Shown piece after piece: positions 18,913 to 27,495 of a DNA stretch of 64,000 bases; position 1 is the first letter of the stretch, and each line of letters begins with the position of its first letter. The position numbers and the translations under genes were made by a program. Under the pieces are notes generated by a model, which saw only the letters and a program-made list of their open reading frames with translations, made no database searches and was not told the DNA's origin. This DNA comes from JACMLD01 sp038207265 (GTDB lineage Bacteria > Bacteroidota > Bacteroidia > Chitinophagales > Chitinophagaceae). The DNA is taken from the NCBI GenBank assembly GCA_038207265.1, contig JBBQZZ010000001.1, positions 372,001 through 436,000 on the forward strand. Direction: 5' to 3'.

Positions 18913-19857
18913 CTACAATTGTTCAGCTGGTTGCTTTTTAGAAAGGTTCAGGTAATCTGATAAAACGGGTCTTGTAGCTATTGCATTATTAATCGTCGCG
19001 AGGATTCTTCTTCTCTCCTGCCCTTCCAGCACAAGTCTTGGCGCTCTTACATATTCAGAACCCAGCCCGCATTGAGTAGCCGCCAGTTTAATATATTGTA
19101 CCAGTTTGGGGTGAATATCCAGTTCCAGCACCGGCAAAAACCACCTGTAAATCTTTAAAGCTTCGTTGTATCTACCGGCCTTCATTAAGCGATAAATGGC
19201 GACTGTTTCTGCCGGAAATGCATCAACCAATCCACCTACCCAACCGTCTACACCCAATGCCAGTTCCTCCAGCGCAAGTGTATCAACACCGCAAAGAATT
19301 TTAAACCGGTCGCCAAATGCATTTTTCATGCGGGTTACATTTGTCACATCGCGGGTTGATTCTTTTACAGATTGTATGGAAGGGATTTTTGCCAGTTCTT
19401 CAAACATGGAAAGGGTTACTTCAATTTTATAATCATAAGGATTATTATAGATCATAATTGGCAATGTTGTATTGGCTGCAATGGTCCGAAAATATTCCAC
19501 TGTTTCGCGGTCATCTGCTTTGTAACGCATCGGAGGCAAAGCCATTAATCCATCTGCACCATTTCTTTCAGCATCCTGTGCCAGCGCAACTGCCACCCTG
19601 GTGGATTGTTCCGCGATCGTTACAATAGCAGGCACCTGCCTGATCATAGATTTTTTTGCAAAGCGCAACAGTTCAGCCTTTTCCTCATTCAGCAGCGTGC
19701 TGGCTTCACCCAAAGATCCACCCATTACAATTCCGTCAATACCCGCTTCCAGCTGAACATTGAGATTTAATTTAAACATATCGAAGTCGATCGTATCATC
19801 GGCGTTGAAGGGAGTAAGCATTGCAGGATAAACACCTTGCCAGTTTGGTTGTATCAT
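18913..19857 (-). CDS. DapA-fold enzyme, probable 1-pyrroline-4-hydroxy-2-carboxylate deaminase
   Basis: A 314-residue class I aldolase-fold protein. Schiff-base lysine K165 lies in SVKEST and the catalytic tyrosine in YNNP (137-140). The TGE motif expected of true dihydrodipicolinate synthase reads GGSLGEAST here, so lysine biosynthesis is unlikely. In the hydroxyproline pathway a member of this family deaminates and dehydrates pyrroline-4-hydroxy-2-carboxylate to 2-oxoglutarate semialdehyde. The immediately following gene is a hydroxyproline-epimerase-type enzyme, which supports this. The specific reaction is an inference from context. It is divergent from susCD across a 508-nt gap. Confidence 0.8.
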   Translation of the reverse strand: MIQPNWQGVYPAMLTPFNADDTIDFDMFKLNLNVQLEAGIDGIVMGGSLGEASTLLNEEKAELLRFAKKSMIRQVPAIVTIAEQSTRVAVALAQDAERNGADGLMALPPMRYKADDRETVEYFRTIAANTTLPIMIYNNPYDYKIEVTLSMFEELAKIPSIQSVKESTRDVTNVTRMKNAFGDRFKILCGVDTLALEELALGVDGWVGGLVDAFPAETVAIYRLMKAGRYNEALKIYRWFLPVLELDIHPKLVQYIKLAATQCGLGSEYVRAPRLVLEGQERRRILATINNAIATRPVLSDYLNLSKKQPAEQL

Positions 19858-20277
19858 AAAGTTTATTTTAAATAATCTTCAAAAATAAACATTAAATATG
19901 CGGGCATTTGATTGAAAATTGCTGCCTGTTTACCTATTTTACCCGGTTAACAAATGTTGAGATTTCACCTAAGTTTTGAAACATACCAGTAGTTAATCTG
20001 CAAATAATGCCGGCCAACATATCGCATTCGTTGGGTTTGTCACTTAACGCATTTGGTATGTGATTAAGAGTAACACAAAAACAGCAAGTCAATGGTGACA
20101 TTTTATAAACTATCATCTGATAAAACGAAACTTGATTAAATTCAATTCTGTTAATTAAAAGATTATTAAAAGGCTCTTAACATAAATTTTTGTATGCAGC
20201 TTTCAATAATTTGCATATGTCTAATTGTTAGTATTATAACTCCTTCTCTATTATTAATAATCGTTTTACAACCTCAT

Positions 20278-20297
20278 CATTGTTGGTAACAACAATG
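20278..20297. promoter_or_regulatory. Perfect 8-bp inverted repeat upstream of susC (candidate operator)
   Basis: CATTGTTG-GTAA-CAACAATG is a perfect palindrome with a 4-nt spacer, 68 nt before the ATG at 20366. The size and N4 spacing resemble operators of the Crp/Fnr family, and a member of that family is encoded just after susD. It has no T tract, so it is not a terminator. The function is inferred. Confidence 0.45.
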
Positions 20298-20350
20298 TAA
20301 ACACCCTGAATATTTTAACAGTCTTTGCCTATTTTTTCCATAGTACATAT

Positions 20351-20358
20351 GGAAGGAG
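20351..20358 (+). promoter_or_regulatory. Shine-Dalgarno-like site that decides the susC start
   Basis: GGAAGGAG ends 7 nt before the ATG at 20366. Such a match is uncommon in Bacteroidota, where most genes lack one. It favours this start over a second ATG 24 nt downstream that would give a more compact signal peptide. Confidence 0.5.
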
Positions 20359-20365
20359 ATGTTTT

Positions 20366-23300
20366 ATGCACTTTCTAAAAAATTATTACATGAGAAAACT
20401 AATCCTGATGTCCACAGCCATCCTTTGGCTTGTCGGAGCTTTTGCACAAACCCAAACCTATACGGGGCAGGTAAGAGATAGTAAAGGTGACCCCGTACCT
20501 TATGCTACAGTTAAAGTTAAAGGCAGCAATAACGGGGCTGCAGCTGATGCAAATGGTAATTACAAAATTGAAGCGGCGCAGGGAGCTACATTGGTTATTA
20601 CCGCTGCGGGATTTGACGCGCAGGAAGTAATAACCGGCGCTTCGACTACTTTGAATTTTGCATTGACTAGTTCCGGCAACCTCAATGAAGTGGTTGTAAC
20701 GGCGCTGGGTATACGCAGAAATAAAAACGATCTGCCATATGCCTCCCAGCAAATCAAGGCCGATGAAATTGTAAAAACACGGACCGGCAATTTTGCCAAT
20801 TCTCTTTCAGGAAAAGTAGCCGGTCTGCAGATCAAAGCCAATAATAATCTCGGGGGGTCCACCGATATTGTACTGCGCGGCTACAAATCCATCACCGGCG
20901 ACAACCAGGCTTTAATTGTAATAGATGGTGTACCGGTTAATAATAATAATTCAAACACTTCTTCACAGGCCCAGGGATTTGGAGGATATGATTATGGTAA
21001 TGCGGCCGCTGATTTGAACCCGGATGATATTGAATCGGTAAACGTATTAAAAGGAGCCGCATCAACGGCATTGTATGGCAGCCGGGCTTCCAATGGAGTC
21101 ATTCTTATTACAACCAAGAAAGCAAAAAGAGGATTGGGTATCAGCGTAAACCTGGGTGGTTCTACCGGCTTCATGGATAAATCTACCTGGATAAAATACC
21201 AGCATGAATATGGCGCGGGCTATTATGATGCCAGTGCATATACTTATTCAGATGCACCACCTTCTCCCGATGCGCATTTTGGTTACTATGATGTAAATGG
21301 TGATGGTGTTCCTGATCTAGTAGTGCCTACAACTGAAGACGCCTCCTTTGGTGCAAAGTTTAATCCGGCTTTGAATGTGTTTCAATGGAACGCGTTTGAT
21401 CCCAGTTCACCCAATTACCTTAAAGCCACTCCATGGGTAGCTGCTAAAAACGATCCCACTACTTTTTTCGAAAACCCCTGGTCTGTCAATACAAGTATTT
21501 TCTTAACAGGCGGTGGTGATAAAACAAATTTCAAACTGGGTTATACCCGCAATGAAGACAAGGGCATTTTGCCAAACAGCAAACTGGTAAAAGACCTTTT
21601 TAACTTTTCCTCAGACTATAAGATAACCGACAAACTAACGGCAACGGCCAGTGTAAATTATTCAAAGACTACCGGCCTGGGCCGTTATGGAAACGGATAC
21701 GGCGATGCCAATAGCCTGGCATCCAATTTCAGGGAATGGTGGGAGATGAACGTAGACGTAAAAGAACTGAAAGACGCTTATTTCCGCAGCGGTAAGAATA
21801 TTACCTGGAACATGAAGAGCCCACCCGAAGATATCGGACCGATATACTGGGACAATCCATATTTCGCCCGTTATAAGAGTTACGAAAACGATGAAAGAAA
21901 CAGGTTCATTTCATCATTGAGTTTGAATTACAATGTTACAAACTGGTTGAATATACTTGGCCGCGTTTCATTGGATTCTTATGATGAATTGCAGGAAGAA
22001 AGAAATGGCTACGGGTCCATCAACATTGCCAGCTATTCCCGTTTCAATCAAACTTTCCGGGAGACCAACTATGATTTGCTGGCAAGTGCAAACAAAGATT
22101 TAACCAGCAAGTTAAACCTGAAAGCGGTATTGGGCGGAAACCTGCGCAAGAATTATGGCAAATCAATTTTTGCAGCTACCAATGGTGGACTGATTCTTCC
22201 AGACATTTATGATCTTGCTAATTCTTCAAATCCTATAACAGCACCTACAGAAACAGAACAACGCGTAGAAGTAGGTGGTGTATTTGCAGGTGCCACATTA
22301 ACCTATAACAATATGCTCATACTGGATGCAACGGCCAGACGCGACCAATCATCTACCCTTCCAAAAGGAAGCAATTCTTATTTCTATCCATCAGTATCCG
22401 GTGGATTTGTATTCTCAAAATTATTGCCCGGACAGAACTGGTTGAGTTTTGGAAAACTGCGAGTAAACTATGCTGAAGTGGGTAAAGATGCGCCATTCGA
22501 TTTTATTGTTGATGCCTATACGCAACCGACACCATTTGGATCTGTACCACTGTTTTCAGTAGGAAGTACAAAAAAGAATGCCGATCTGAAACCGGAAAGA
22601 ACCAGCAGTAAAGAAGCGGGTGTTGAACTTTCATTCCTGAAAAACAGGATTGGACTGGATGTTACTTATTACCAGACCAATACCATCGATGAAATCATTC
22701 CGGTAACCATCTCCGCGGCAACCGGGTTTACAACGCAGATCATCAATGCGGGTAATGTAGAAAACAAAGGTTTTGAAGTGGCGCTGAATCTGGCACCCGT
22801 AAAGACAAAAGATTTCACCTGGAACATGAATCTAAACTGGACGCGTAACCGCAATAAAGTATTGAGCCTGACGGGTGGTACTGAAAACATTTTGCTGGGC
22901 ACTTTCCAGGGTGGTGTTACATTGAACGCAACCGTAGGCCAGCCTTTCGGTGTATTGAGAGGCAGCGATTATATTTATACAAAGGGACAGAAAACGGTTG
23001 ATGGGGACGGTTATTATGAAGTAAGCGCGTCAACCAATAATATCATCGGTAACATCAATCCGGATTGGGCCGGTGGTATCAACAATATATTTACATACAA
23101 ACAGATTTCGCTGGGTGCTTTAATTGATATTAAGAAAGGTGGTTCGGTTTATTCAATCGACCAATGGTATGGACAGGGCACTGGTTTAACAGCCAATACA
23201 GTAGGGTTAAACGACAATGGAAAGCCCGTTCGTGATCCTGTGTTGGATGGTGGTGGTGTGCTATTTGCCGGTGTAACCGAAGATGGCAAAACCAATACAC

Positions 23301-23617
23301 AGCATGCTGCGTTGACTGGTCTGCAGGGTTATGGTTATAACAATTTTCCCAATGCAGGTTATGTTTACGATGCCAGTTATGTAAAACTGAGAGAAGTAAA
23401 CCTCACTTATTCTTTTCCTAAAAAGACAATGGCAAAAATGAATCCAATCAAAGGAATTGATATCTCTGTCTATGGAAGAAATCTCTGGATCATACACAAG
23501 AATCTGCCCGATGCCGATCCGGAAGATGGTAGCGGCTCAGGAAATATCCAGGGATACCAGGTGGGTAGTTATCCAACGTATCGCACCGTAGGTTTCAATC
23601 TTAAATTTCAATTTTAA
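20366..23617 (+). CDS. SusC/RagA-type TonB-dependent outer-membrane transporter
   Basis: A 1083-residue receptor. The signal peptide (KLILMSTAILWLVGAFAQ) is followed by a carboxypeptidase-like domain (about residues 30-105; VRDSKGDPVPYATVKVKG), a TonB-box-like stretch (LNEVVVTALG), a plug with IVLRGYKSITGDNQALIVIDG and the SusC signature SVNVLKGAASTALYGSRASNG, then the barrel ending in LKFQF. With the SusD lipoprotein encoded 11 nt downstream it forms an outer-membrane pedal-bin importer for an oligosaccharide or peptide. No glycosidase lies next to the pair. The divergent neighbours are hydroxyproline-degradation genes, so import of peptides rich in hydroxyproline is a plausible but unproven role. 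Confidence 0.93.
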   Translation: MHFLKNYYMRKLILMSTAILWLVGAFAQTQTYTGQVRDSKGDPVPYATVKVKGSNNGAAADANGNYKIEAAQGATLVITAAGFDAQEVITGASTTLNFALTSSGNLNEVVVTALGIRRNKNDLPYASQQIKADEIVKTRTGNFANSLSGKVAGLQIKANNNLGGSTDIVLRGYKSITGDNQALIVIDGVPVNNNNSNTSSQAQGFGGYDYGNAAADLNPDDIESVNVLKGAASTALYGSRASNGVILITTKKAKRGLGISVNLGGSTGFMDKSTWIKYQHEYGAGYYDASAYTYSDAPPSPDAHFGYYDVNGDGVPDLVVPTTEDASFGAKFNPALNVFQWNAFDPSSPNYLKATPWVAAKNDPTTFFENPWSVNTSIFLTGGGDKTNFKLGYTRNEDKGILPNSKLVKDLFNFSSDYKITDKLTATASVNYSKTTGLGRYGNGYGDANSLASNFREWWEMNVDVKELKDAYFRSGKNITWNMKSPPEDIGPIYWDNPYFARYKSYENDERNRFISSLSLNYNVTNWLNILGRVSLDSYDELQEERNGYGSINIASYSRFNQTFRETNYDLLASANKDLTSKLNLKAVLGGNLRKNYGKSIFAATNGGLILPDIYDLANSSNPITAPTETEQRVEVGGVFAGATLTYNNMLILDATARRDQSSTLPKGSNSYFYPSVSGGFVFSKLLPGQNWLSFGKLRVNYAEVGKDAPFDFIVDAYTQPTPFGSVPLFSVGSTKKNADLKPERTSSKEAGVELSFLKNRIGLDVTYYQTNTIDEIIPVTISAATGFTTQIINAGNVENKGFEVALNLAPVKTKDFTWNMNLNWTRNRNKVLSLTGGTENILLGTFQGGVTLNATVGQPFGVLRGSDYIYTKGQKTVDGDGYYEVSASTNNIIGNINPDWAGGINNIFTYKQISLGALIDIKKGGSVYSIDQWYGQGTGLTANTVGLNDNGKPVRDPVLDGGGVLFAGVTEDGKTNTQHAALTGLQGYGYNNFPNAGYVYDASYVKLREVNLTYSFPKKTMAKMNPIKGIDISVYGRNLWIIHKNLPDADPEDGSGSGNIQGYQVGSYPTYRTVGFNLKFQF

Positions 23618-23628
23618 ATCTTACTGAT

Positions 23629-25080
23629 ATGAAAAGAAATATTTTCAGCTATATAAAATTTCTCGTGCCGTTGCTGGCACTCTCCGTTTCGTGTAAGAAA
23701 GATATTACTTCGCTAAATACAAATTCAAAAGTAGCTACGAATGTGCAGGGGTTAACACTTTTCTCCAACGCGGAGAAAGCATTTGCGGATGCAATGACTA
23801 CTCCTAATGTGAATACAAACATTTTTGAACTGATATCTCAATATTGGGCAGAGACTACTTATCCGCAGGAGAGCCAATATGATTTGGGCAATCGTAATAT
23901 TCCATTAAACTGGTGGAACACATGGTACCGCGACGTAATTGAAGATTTAGACAGGAGTATTATGTTGATGAGACAGGAACAGGCTGATCCGTCTTTACTG
24001 CCTGAACAAAAAATTGCCTACCAGAATAGAATAGCCATTGCACAAATTCTTAAGTCTTATTCTTTTTCAGTGCTGGTAAATACCTATGGCAATATACCTT
24101 ATAAAGAAGCATTGATGGGCAGTTTAAATACAACGCCGGTTTATGACGATCAAAAAACTGTATACTATGCATTGCTGGATAGTGTAGATGCAGCCATTAC
24201 GCAATTAGATCCCTCCGGTGGAAGCTTCGACAATGCAGATTTGATTTATGGCGGTGATGTAGCCGCCTGGACCAAATTGGCCAATTCAATCAAGTTAAAA
24301 ATGGGGATTACCATTGCAGATTATGATGCGGCTAAATCAAAATCAATTGTTGAATCCGCGGCACCAAATGTATTTACTTCTAATGACGATAACGCTTTGC
24401 TAAAATATACTACAACCCCCCCAAATGTGAATCCGGTGTGGACCAACCTGGTGCAAAGCGGAAGAAATGATTTCGTCATTGCCAACACCTTCGTAGATAC
24501 TTTGAATGCCCGGAGTGACCCAAGAAGACAATTTTATTTTACATCCGTAAGTGGTAATTATGTTGGTGGTATCTATGGTAACGGTAACAAATACTCTAAT
24601 TTCTCTCATGTTTCCACCAAACTGAGAGAAGCAGATTATCCGGCCATTATTTTCGATTATGCCGAAGTAGAATTCTTGCTATCGGAAGCAGCGGCAAGAG
24701 GATTCAACGTTGGAGGAACTGCCGCAGAACATTATATTAATGGCGTGACGGCTTCTATAGAATTCTGGGGGGGAGATGCAACTGATGCAGCAACTTACCT
24801 CGCCAAACCCATCAATACTTTTGATGCTGTTAACTGGAAAAAAAGCCTGGGCGTTCAAACCTGGATCGCTTACTTCACCAGGGGCTATGATGCATGGGTG
24901 AACTGGAGAAGACTGGATTACCCGCAGTTGAACGCTCCTAGCCTTGCATTAACAGCTATCCCTGTCCGTTATACGTATCCGGCCACTGAGCCCAATCTAA
25001 ACAAATCAAATTACGACGCTGCAGCTACTGCTGTGGGGGGCGACCTTGTGACCACAAAAGTTTTCTGGGATAAGTTCTGA
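23629..25080 (+). CDS. SusD/RagB-type substrate-binding lipoprotein
   Basis: A 483-residue surface lipoprotein with lipobox LALSVSC followed by KKDITSLNTNSK. It looks like the SusD-like 2 type: an N-terminal helical TPR-like region with AEKAFADAMTTPNVN and WAETTYPQESQYD, LLVNTYGNIPY-like and YDDQKTVYYALLDSVDAAI blocks, and a C-terminal FDYAEVEFLLSEAAARGF and YFTRGYDAWVNWRRLDYP. It acts as the lid of the SusC channel encoded 11 nt upstream. A hairpin terminator follows. Ligand unknown. Confidence 0.92.
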   Translation: MKRNIFSYIKFLVPLLALSVSCKKDITSLNTNSKVATNVQGLTLFSNAEKAFADAMTTPNVNTNIFELISQYWAETTYPQESQYDLGNRNIPLNWWNTWYRDVIEDLDRSIMLMRQEQADPSLLPEQKIAYQNRIAIAQILKSYSFSVLVNTYGNIPYKEALMGSLNTTPVYDDQKTVYYALLDSVDAAITQLDPSGGSFDNADLIYGGDVAAWTKLANSIKLKMGITIADYDAAKSKSIVESAAPNVFTSNDDNALLKYTTTPPNVNPVWTNLVQSGRNDFVIANTFVDTLNARSDPRRQFYFTSVSGNYVGGIYGNGNKYSNFSHVSTKLREADYPAIIFDYAEVEFLLSEAAARGFNVGGTAAEHYINGVTASIEFWGGDATDAATYLAKPINTFDAVNWKKSLGVQTWIAYFTRGYDAWVNWRRLDYPQLNAPSLALTAIPVRYTYPATEPNLNKSNYDAAATAVGGDLVTTKVFWDKF

Positions 25081-25107
25081 GCCCGATCTTACATCTTACG
25101 AATAATA

Positions 25108-25140
25108 GAAAAGCCTTGCATTCATGCCGGGCTTTTCTTT
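25108..25140 (+). terminator. Terminator of susCD
   Basis: GAAAAGCC pairs with GGCTTTTC, with a nested GCA-TTCA-TGC hairpin inside, and a T-rich end follows. It lies 28 nt after the susD stop. Confidence 0.7.
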
Positions 25141-25312
25141 ACGCATTATTCTCCACGCCAATACTGCACGAAAGGCTTCTTAAAGTGTTGCCGCCAGTTT
25201 GCCAATAGTATATGACTTCGGCAACCTGCAACAAATCATGGTTCCGGAATATGTATATCTTTACCTTTTCATCAAAATAAATTTCCATTTTTGCTGTTAT
25301 TCCTGCTATAAT

Positions 25313-25903
25313 ATGAATTTCGATTCTATCATTTCAAATATCAACCGGCACATTTCGCCTTCTGAAAAAGAAACGGATTATCTGATCTCCTTGCTGAAAT
25401 CTACAATACTGGCTAAAAAAGATAGGTTATTAACGGAAGGTCAAACCTGTAAAACCATCAGCTATGTTCATACCGGTGCCCTCCGCGCGTTTTATAGAAA
25501 TAAAGAAGGCAAAGAATCTACTATTATGTTTGCAGTAAAAGACTGGTGGATTACAGACATGCATTGTTTTATCAATCAACAGCCTGCCATGATGTGTATA
25601 GAAGCGATTGAAGACAGTATGGTTTTCCAGTTAACAAAAGAAAATTTTGATCAACTATTGATCACCCTTCCAAAATTTGAAAAATTTTTCAGGATACTGA
25701 TGCAGAACGCGTATATCAGGGAACAACTACGGGTAATGCAAAACCTGTCTTTACCAGCAGAAGAGAGATATAATAACTTCCTGGAAAAATACCCGCAACT
25801 GGTTCAGCAAATCAGCCAAAAACAAATTGCTTCTTACCTTGGTATTACCCCGGAATTTCTGAGCAGCATCCGAAAAAATAAATCCCACCGCGGTATTTCT
25901 TAA
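25313..25903 (+). CDS. Crp/Fnr-family transcriptional regulator
   Basis: A 196-residue regulator starting at the ATG at 25313 (MNFDSIISNIN). The frame is open further upstream from a TTG, but that extension is cysteine- and aromatic-rich and unlike the family. Residues about 20-120 form a cyclic-nucleotide-binding-type beta roll (SYVHTGALRAFYRNKEGKES, IEAIEDSMVFQL) without the full phosphate-binding cassette, as is usual in Bacteroidota members. Residues about 145-190 hold a short winged-helix end with the recognition helix in QKQIASYLGITPEFLSSIRK. It may respond to redox or stress, or control the adjacent susCD. The ligand is unknown. Confidence 0.85.
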   Translation: MNFDSIISNINRHISPSEKETDYLISLLKSTILAKKDRLLTEGQTCKTISYVHTGALRAFYRNKEGKESTIMFAVKDWWITDMHCFINQQPAMMCIEAIEDSMVFQLTKENFDQLLITLPKFEKFFRILMQNAYIREQLRVMQNLSLPAEERYNNFLEKYPQLVQQISQKQIASYLGITPEFLSSIRKNKSHRGIS

Positions 25904-25963
25904 TCTACCTTAAGTTTTATACGGTATCATCTTGTTTATTTTGTATCAAATAAAAAAAAATCC

Positions 25964-26323
25964 ATGATGATACTTATTGCCGGCCCTTATAGAAGCGGCA
26001 CAAATGACGACCCAACACGCATGCAAGAAAATCTCGATTATCTCGAATCCGTTGCACTGCCCTTGTTCCGGATGGGACATATTCCCATGATTGGTGAATG
26101 GGTTGCTTTACCCCTATTGCACCTGGCCGGTTCCGTAAAGCCAGGCGATGAACCGTATGAAGAAATTTTATACCCGGTTGCAAAAAGATTACTGGAAAAA
26201 TGTGATGCTGTTTTAAGGTTGGAAGGTGCTTCCAAAGGTGCCGATGAAGATGTAAGAATTGCAAAAGAAAGAGGATTGAAAATTTTTTTCCGGTTGGAAG
26301 ATGTTCCTAAAGCAACAGAATAA
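25964..26323 (+). CDS. DUF4406 / nucleoside deoxyribosyltransferase-like protein
   Basis: A 119-residue cytosolic protein. It opens with ILIAGPYRSG, the Rossmann-like beta strand and loop shared by DUF4406 and nucleoside 2-deoxyribosyltransferases. GEWVALPLL and the CDAVLRLEGASKGADEDVRIAKERG segment also match; the last has the glutamate-rich turn that binds ribose in the larger family. Two ATGs in tandem (25964 and 25967) serve equally well as starts. The reaction is unknown; a role in nucleotide salvage or sanitation is inferred from the fold. A decayed coding remnant follows. Confidence 0.75.
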   Translation: MMILIAGPYRSGTNDDPTRMQENLDYLESVALPLFRMGHIPMIGEWVALPLLHLAGSVKPGDEPYEEILYPVAKRLLEKCDAVLRLEGASKGADEDVRIAKERGLKIFFRLEDVPKATE

Positions 26324-26347
26324 AAATTTTAACTGATTTTTTATTGA

Positions 26348-26715
26348 GGCAACCCCTGCAGAATTTTTAATAATTATGATGATGACGATCATGGCAACAG
26401 CGGCTCTGATCATAAAACCGGCAGGCATGAAGATGATGATCAGCCATTGCTTCCTGTTGGCAATTTTGGCGACGGTCGCATTAACGCATTTAAAGCAACT
26501 GTTCAATGGGTGAAACGGTTAAAAATAACAATGGCAATACCATTGTTATACCGGGCTCATGGGCCATCAGTTTTCCACTTGCCACTACAACTTCGGTTGA
26601 CCCTGACCGTTTGTACCTCACTGCCTGACCAGATGACGAGAACTATGGTTTATTTGGTCAGTTAATAAAACAATCAGGAGATAGCCCCCAGATAGCAAGC
26701 CTGTACATAACATGA
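26348..26715 (+). pseudogene. Decayed coding remnant (frameshift and internal stop), unknown family
   Basis: This stretch between the DUF4406 gene and the response regulator holds no intact gene, but reads like protein in two frames in succession. In the first frame, from about 26372, it gives an Asp/His-rich segment and then LLPVGNFGDGRINAFKATVQ. From about 26506 the signal moves to another frame (GETVKNNNGNTIVIPGSW, then SVDPDRLYLTA), meets a TGA at 26626-26628, continues in frame (PDDENYGLFGQLIKQSGDSP) and ends at a second TGA (26713-26715). An inverted repeat followed by T-rich sequence lies at the end. I do not recognise the ancestor. Chance coding-like sequence cannot be ruled out. Confidence 0.35.
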
Positions 26716-26740
26716 ATGCCGAAGTACAGGTTTATATTTT
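26700..26740 (+). terminator. Possible terminator after the decayed remnant
   Basis: CCTGTAC and GTACAGG form a perfect 7-bp stem around a 17-nt loop, followed by TTTATATTTTTATTT. The long loop makes it moderate evidence only. It could end transcription from the DUF4406 side before the convergent regulator gene. Confidence 0.45.
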
Positions 26741-26748
26741 TATTTGAC

Positions 26749-27495
26749 TTAACCAATGATTTTTAAAAATTCCTCTTTCTTTCTCCGTGCTACATCAATC
26801 GTATCACCGTTTTGCATAACAACCTGCCCACCTTCGCCACGGATGTATTTTTTTATATAAGACAGGTTGATGATATGTGAATTGTGCACCCGGTAAAAAT
26901 GATAAGGTTGCAACATTTCTTCAAACTCCCCCAGTAACCTGGTGACCAGCATATTTTTTCCATCTACAAAAAAAATCCTTGAATAATTAGAACTTGATTC
27001 AATATGAACGATGTTTTTGATGGGAATAAATTCCAACCCCTCGCTGGTGGGTATCGCTATCTTTTCTTCCTGGCTTTTTACTGATTGAAGGGATGCACGG
27101 AGCAGTTCCATTTTATCCTTGGTATGAAGGCTGCGGTGTTTGGTCAATCGCTCCACCGTATTTTGCAAATCTTTGATGGCTACAGGTTTTGTAAGATAAT
27201 CGAATGCACTGATGCGGATAGCATCCACTGCATAGTGATTGTAAGCCGTAGTAAAAACGATATCAAAATCATATTCTCCTAGTTCATCCAGCATTCTAAA
27301 ACCATTCATGCGTGGCATTTCTATATCAAGAAATATAACATCTGGTTTGTGCTGCCGGATGAGTATTATGGCTTCCTCAGGCTTTTGTGCGCTGGCAACG
27401 ATTTGCAGGTCCGGGCAAAATTCCACCAGCTTTTGCTGCAGGTTTTGCAAGCTGCTCAGTTCGTCATCTATTAATATTGCTTTCAATGGTTCCAT
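26749..27495 (-). CDS. LytTR-family response regulator
   Basis: A 248-residue cytosolic regulator. The receiver domain (residues 4-120) has the acidic pair D10-D11, phospho-acceptor D57 in VIFLDIEMP and K103 in LTKPVA. The LytTR DNA-binding domain occupies about 145-245 (IAIPTSEGLEFIPIKNIVHIES, then FYRVHNSHIINLSYIKKYIRGEGG). Its ATG overlaps the stop codon of the upstream kinase gene (TGATG), so the two are translationally coupled. It will bind a direct repeat at its targets, which cannot be located here. Confidence 0.93.
   Translation of the reverse strand: MEPLKAILIDDELSSLQNLQQKLVEFCPDLQIVASAQKPEEAIILIRQHKPDVIFLDIEMPRMNGFRMLDELGEYDFDIVFTTAYNHYAVDAIRISAFDYLTKPVAIKDLQNTVERLTKHRSLHTKDKMELLRASLQSVKSQEEKIAIPTSEGLEFIPIKNIVHIESSSNYSRIFFVDGKNMLVTRLLGEFEEMLQPYHFYRVHNSHIINLSYIKKYIRGEGGQVVMQNGDTIDVARRKKEEFLKIIG

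Larger units (their letters stand above)
19858..20365. other. 508-nt divergent control region between hydroxyproline genes and susC
   Basis: There is no convincing gene here. A 60-codon frame on the minus strand at 19934-20116 has no recognisable features and reads as chance. The stretch is AT-rich and must hold promoters for both directions. It contains one strong inverted repeat (20278-20297) and an unusually good ribosome-binding sequence just before susC. Confidence 0.6.

Noticed and set aside
18913..19857. True dihydrodipicolinate synthase (dapA)
   Set aside because: The TGE motif is replaced by a GSLGEAST-type segment and the operon partner is a hydroxyproline-type epimerase, which points to a different reaction.
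19934..20116. 60-codon frame on the minus strand in the susC upstream region
   Set aside because: No recognisable features; it sits in AT-rich control DNA and matches chance expectation.
26447..26665. 72-codon plus-strand frame as a real small gene
   Set aside because: Its coding-like sequence switches frame near 26510 and reads better as part of a broken gene.
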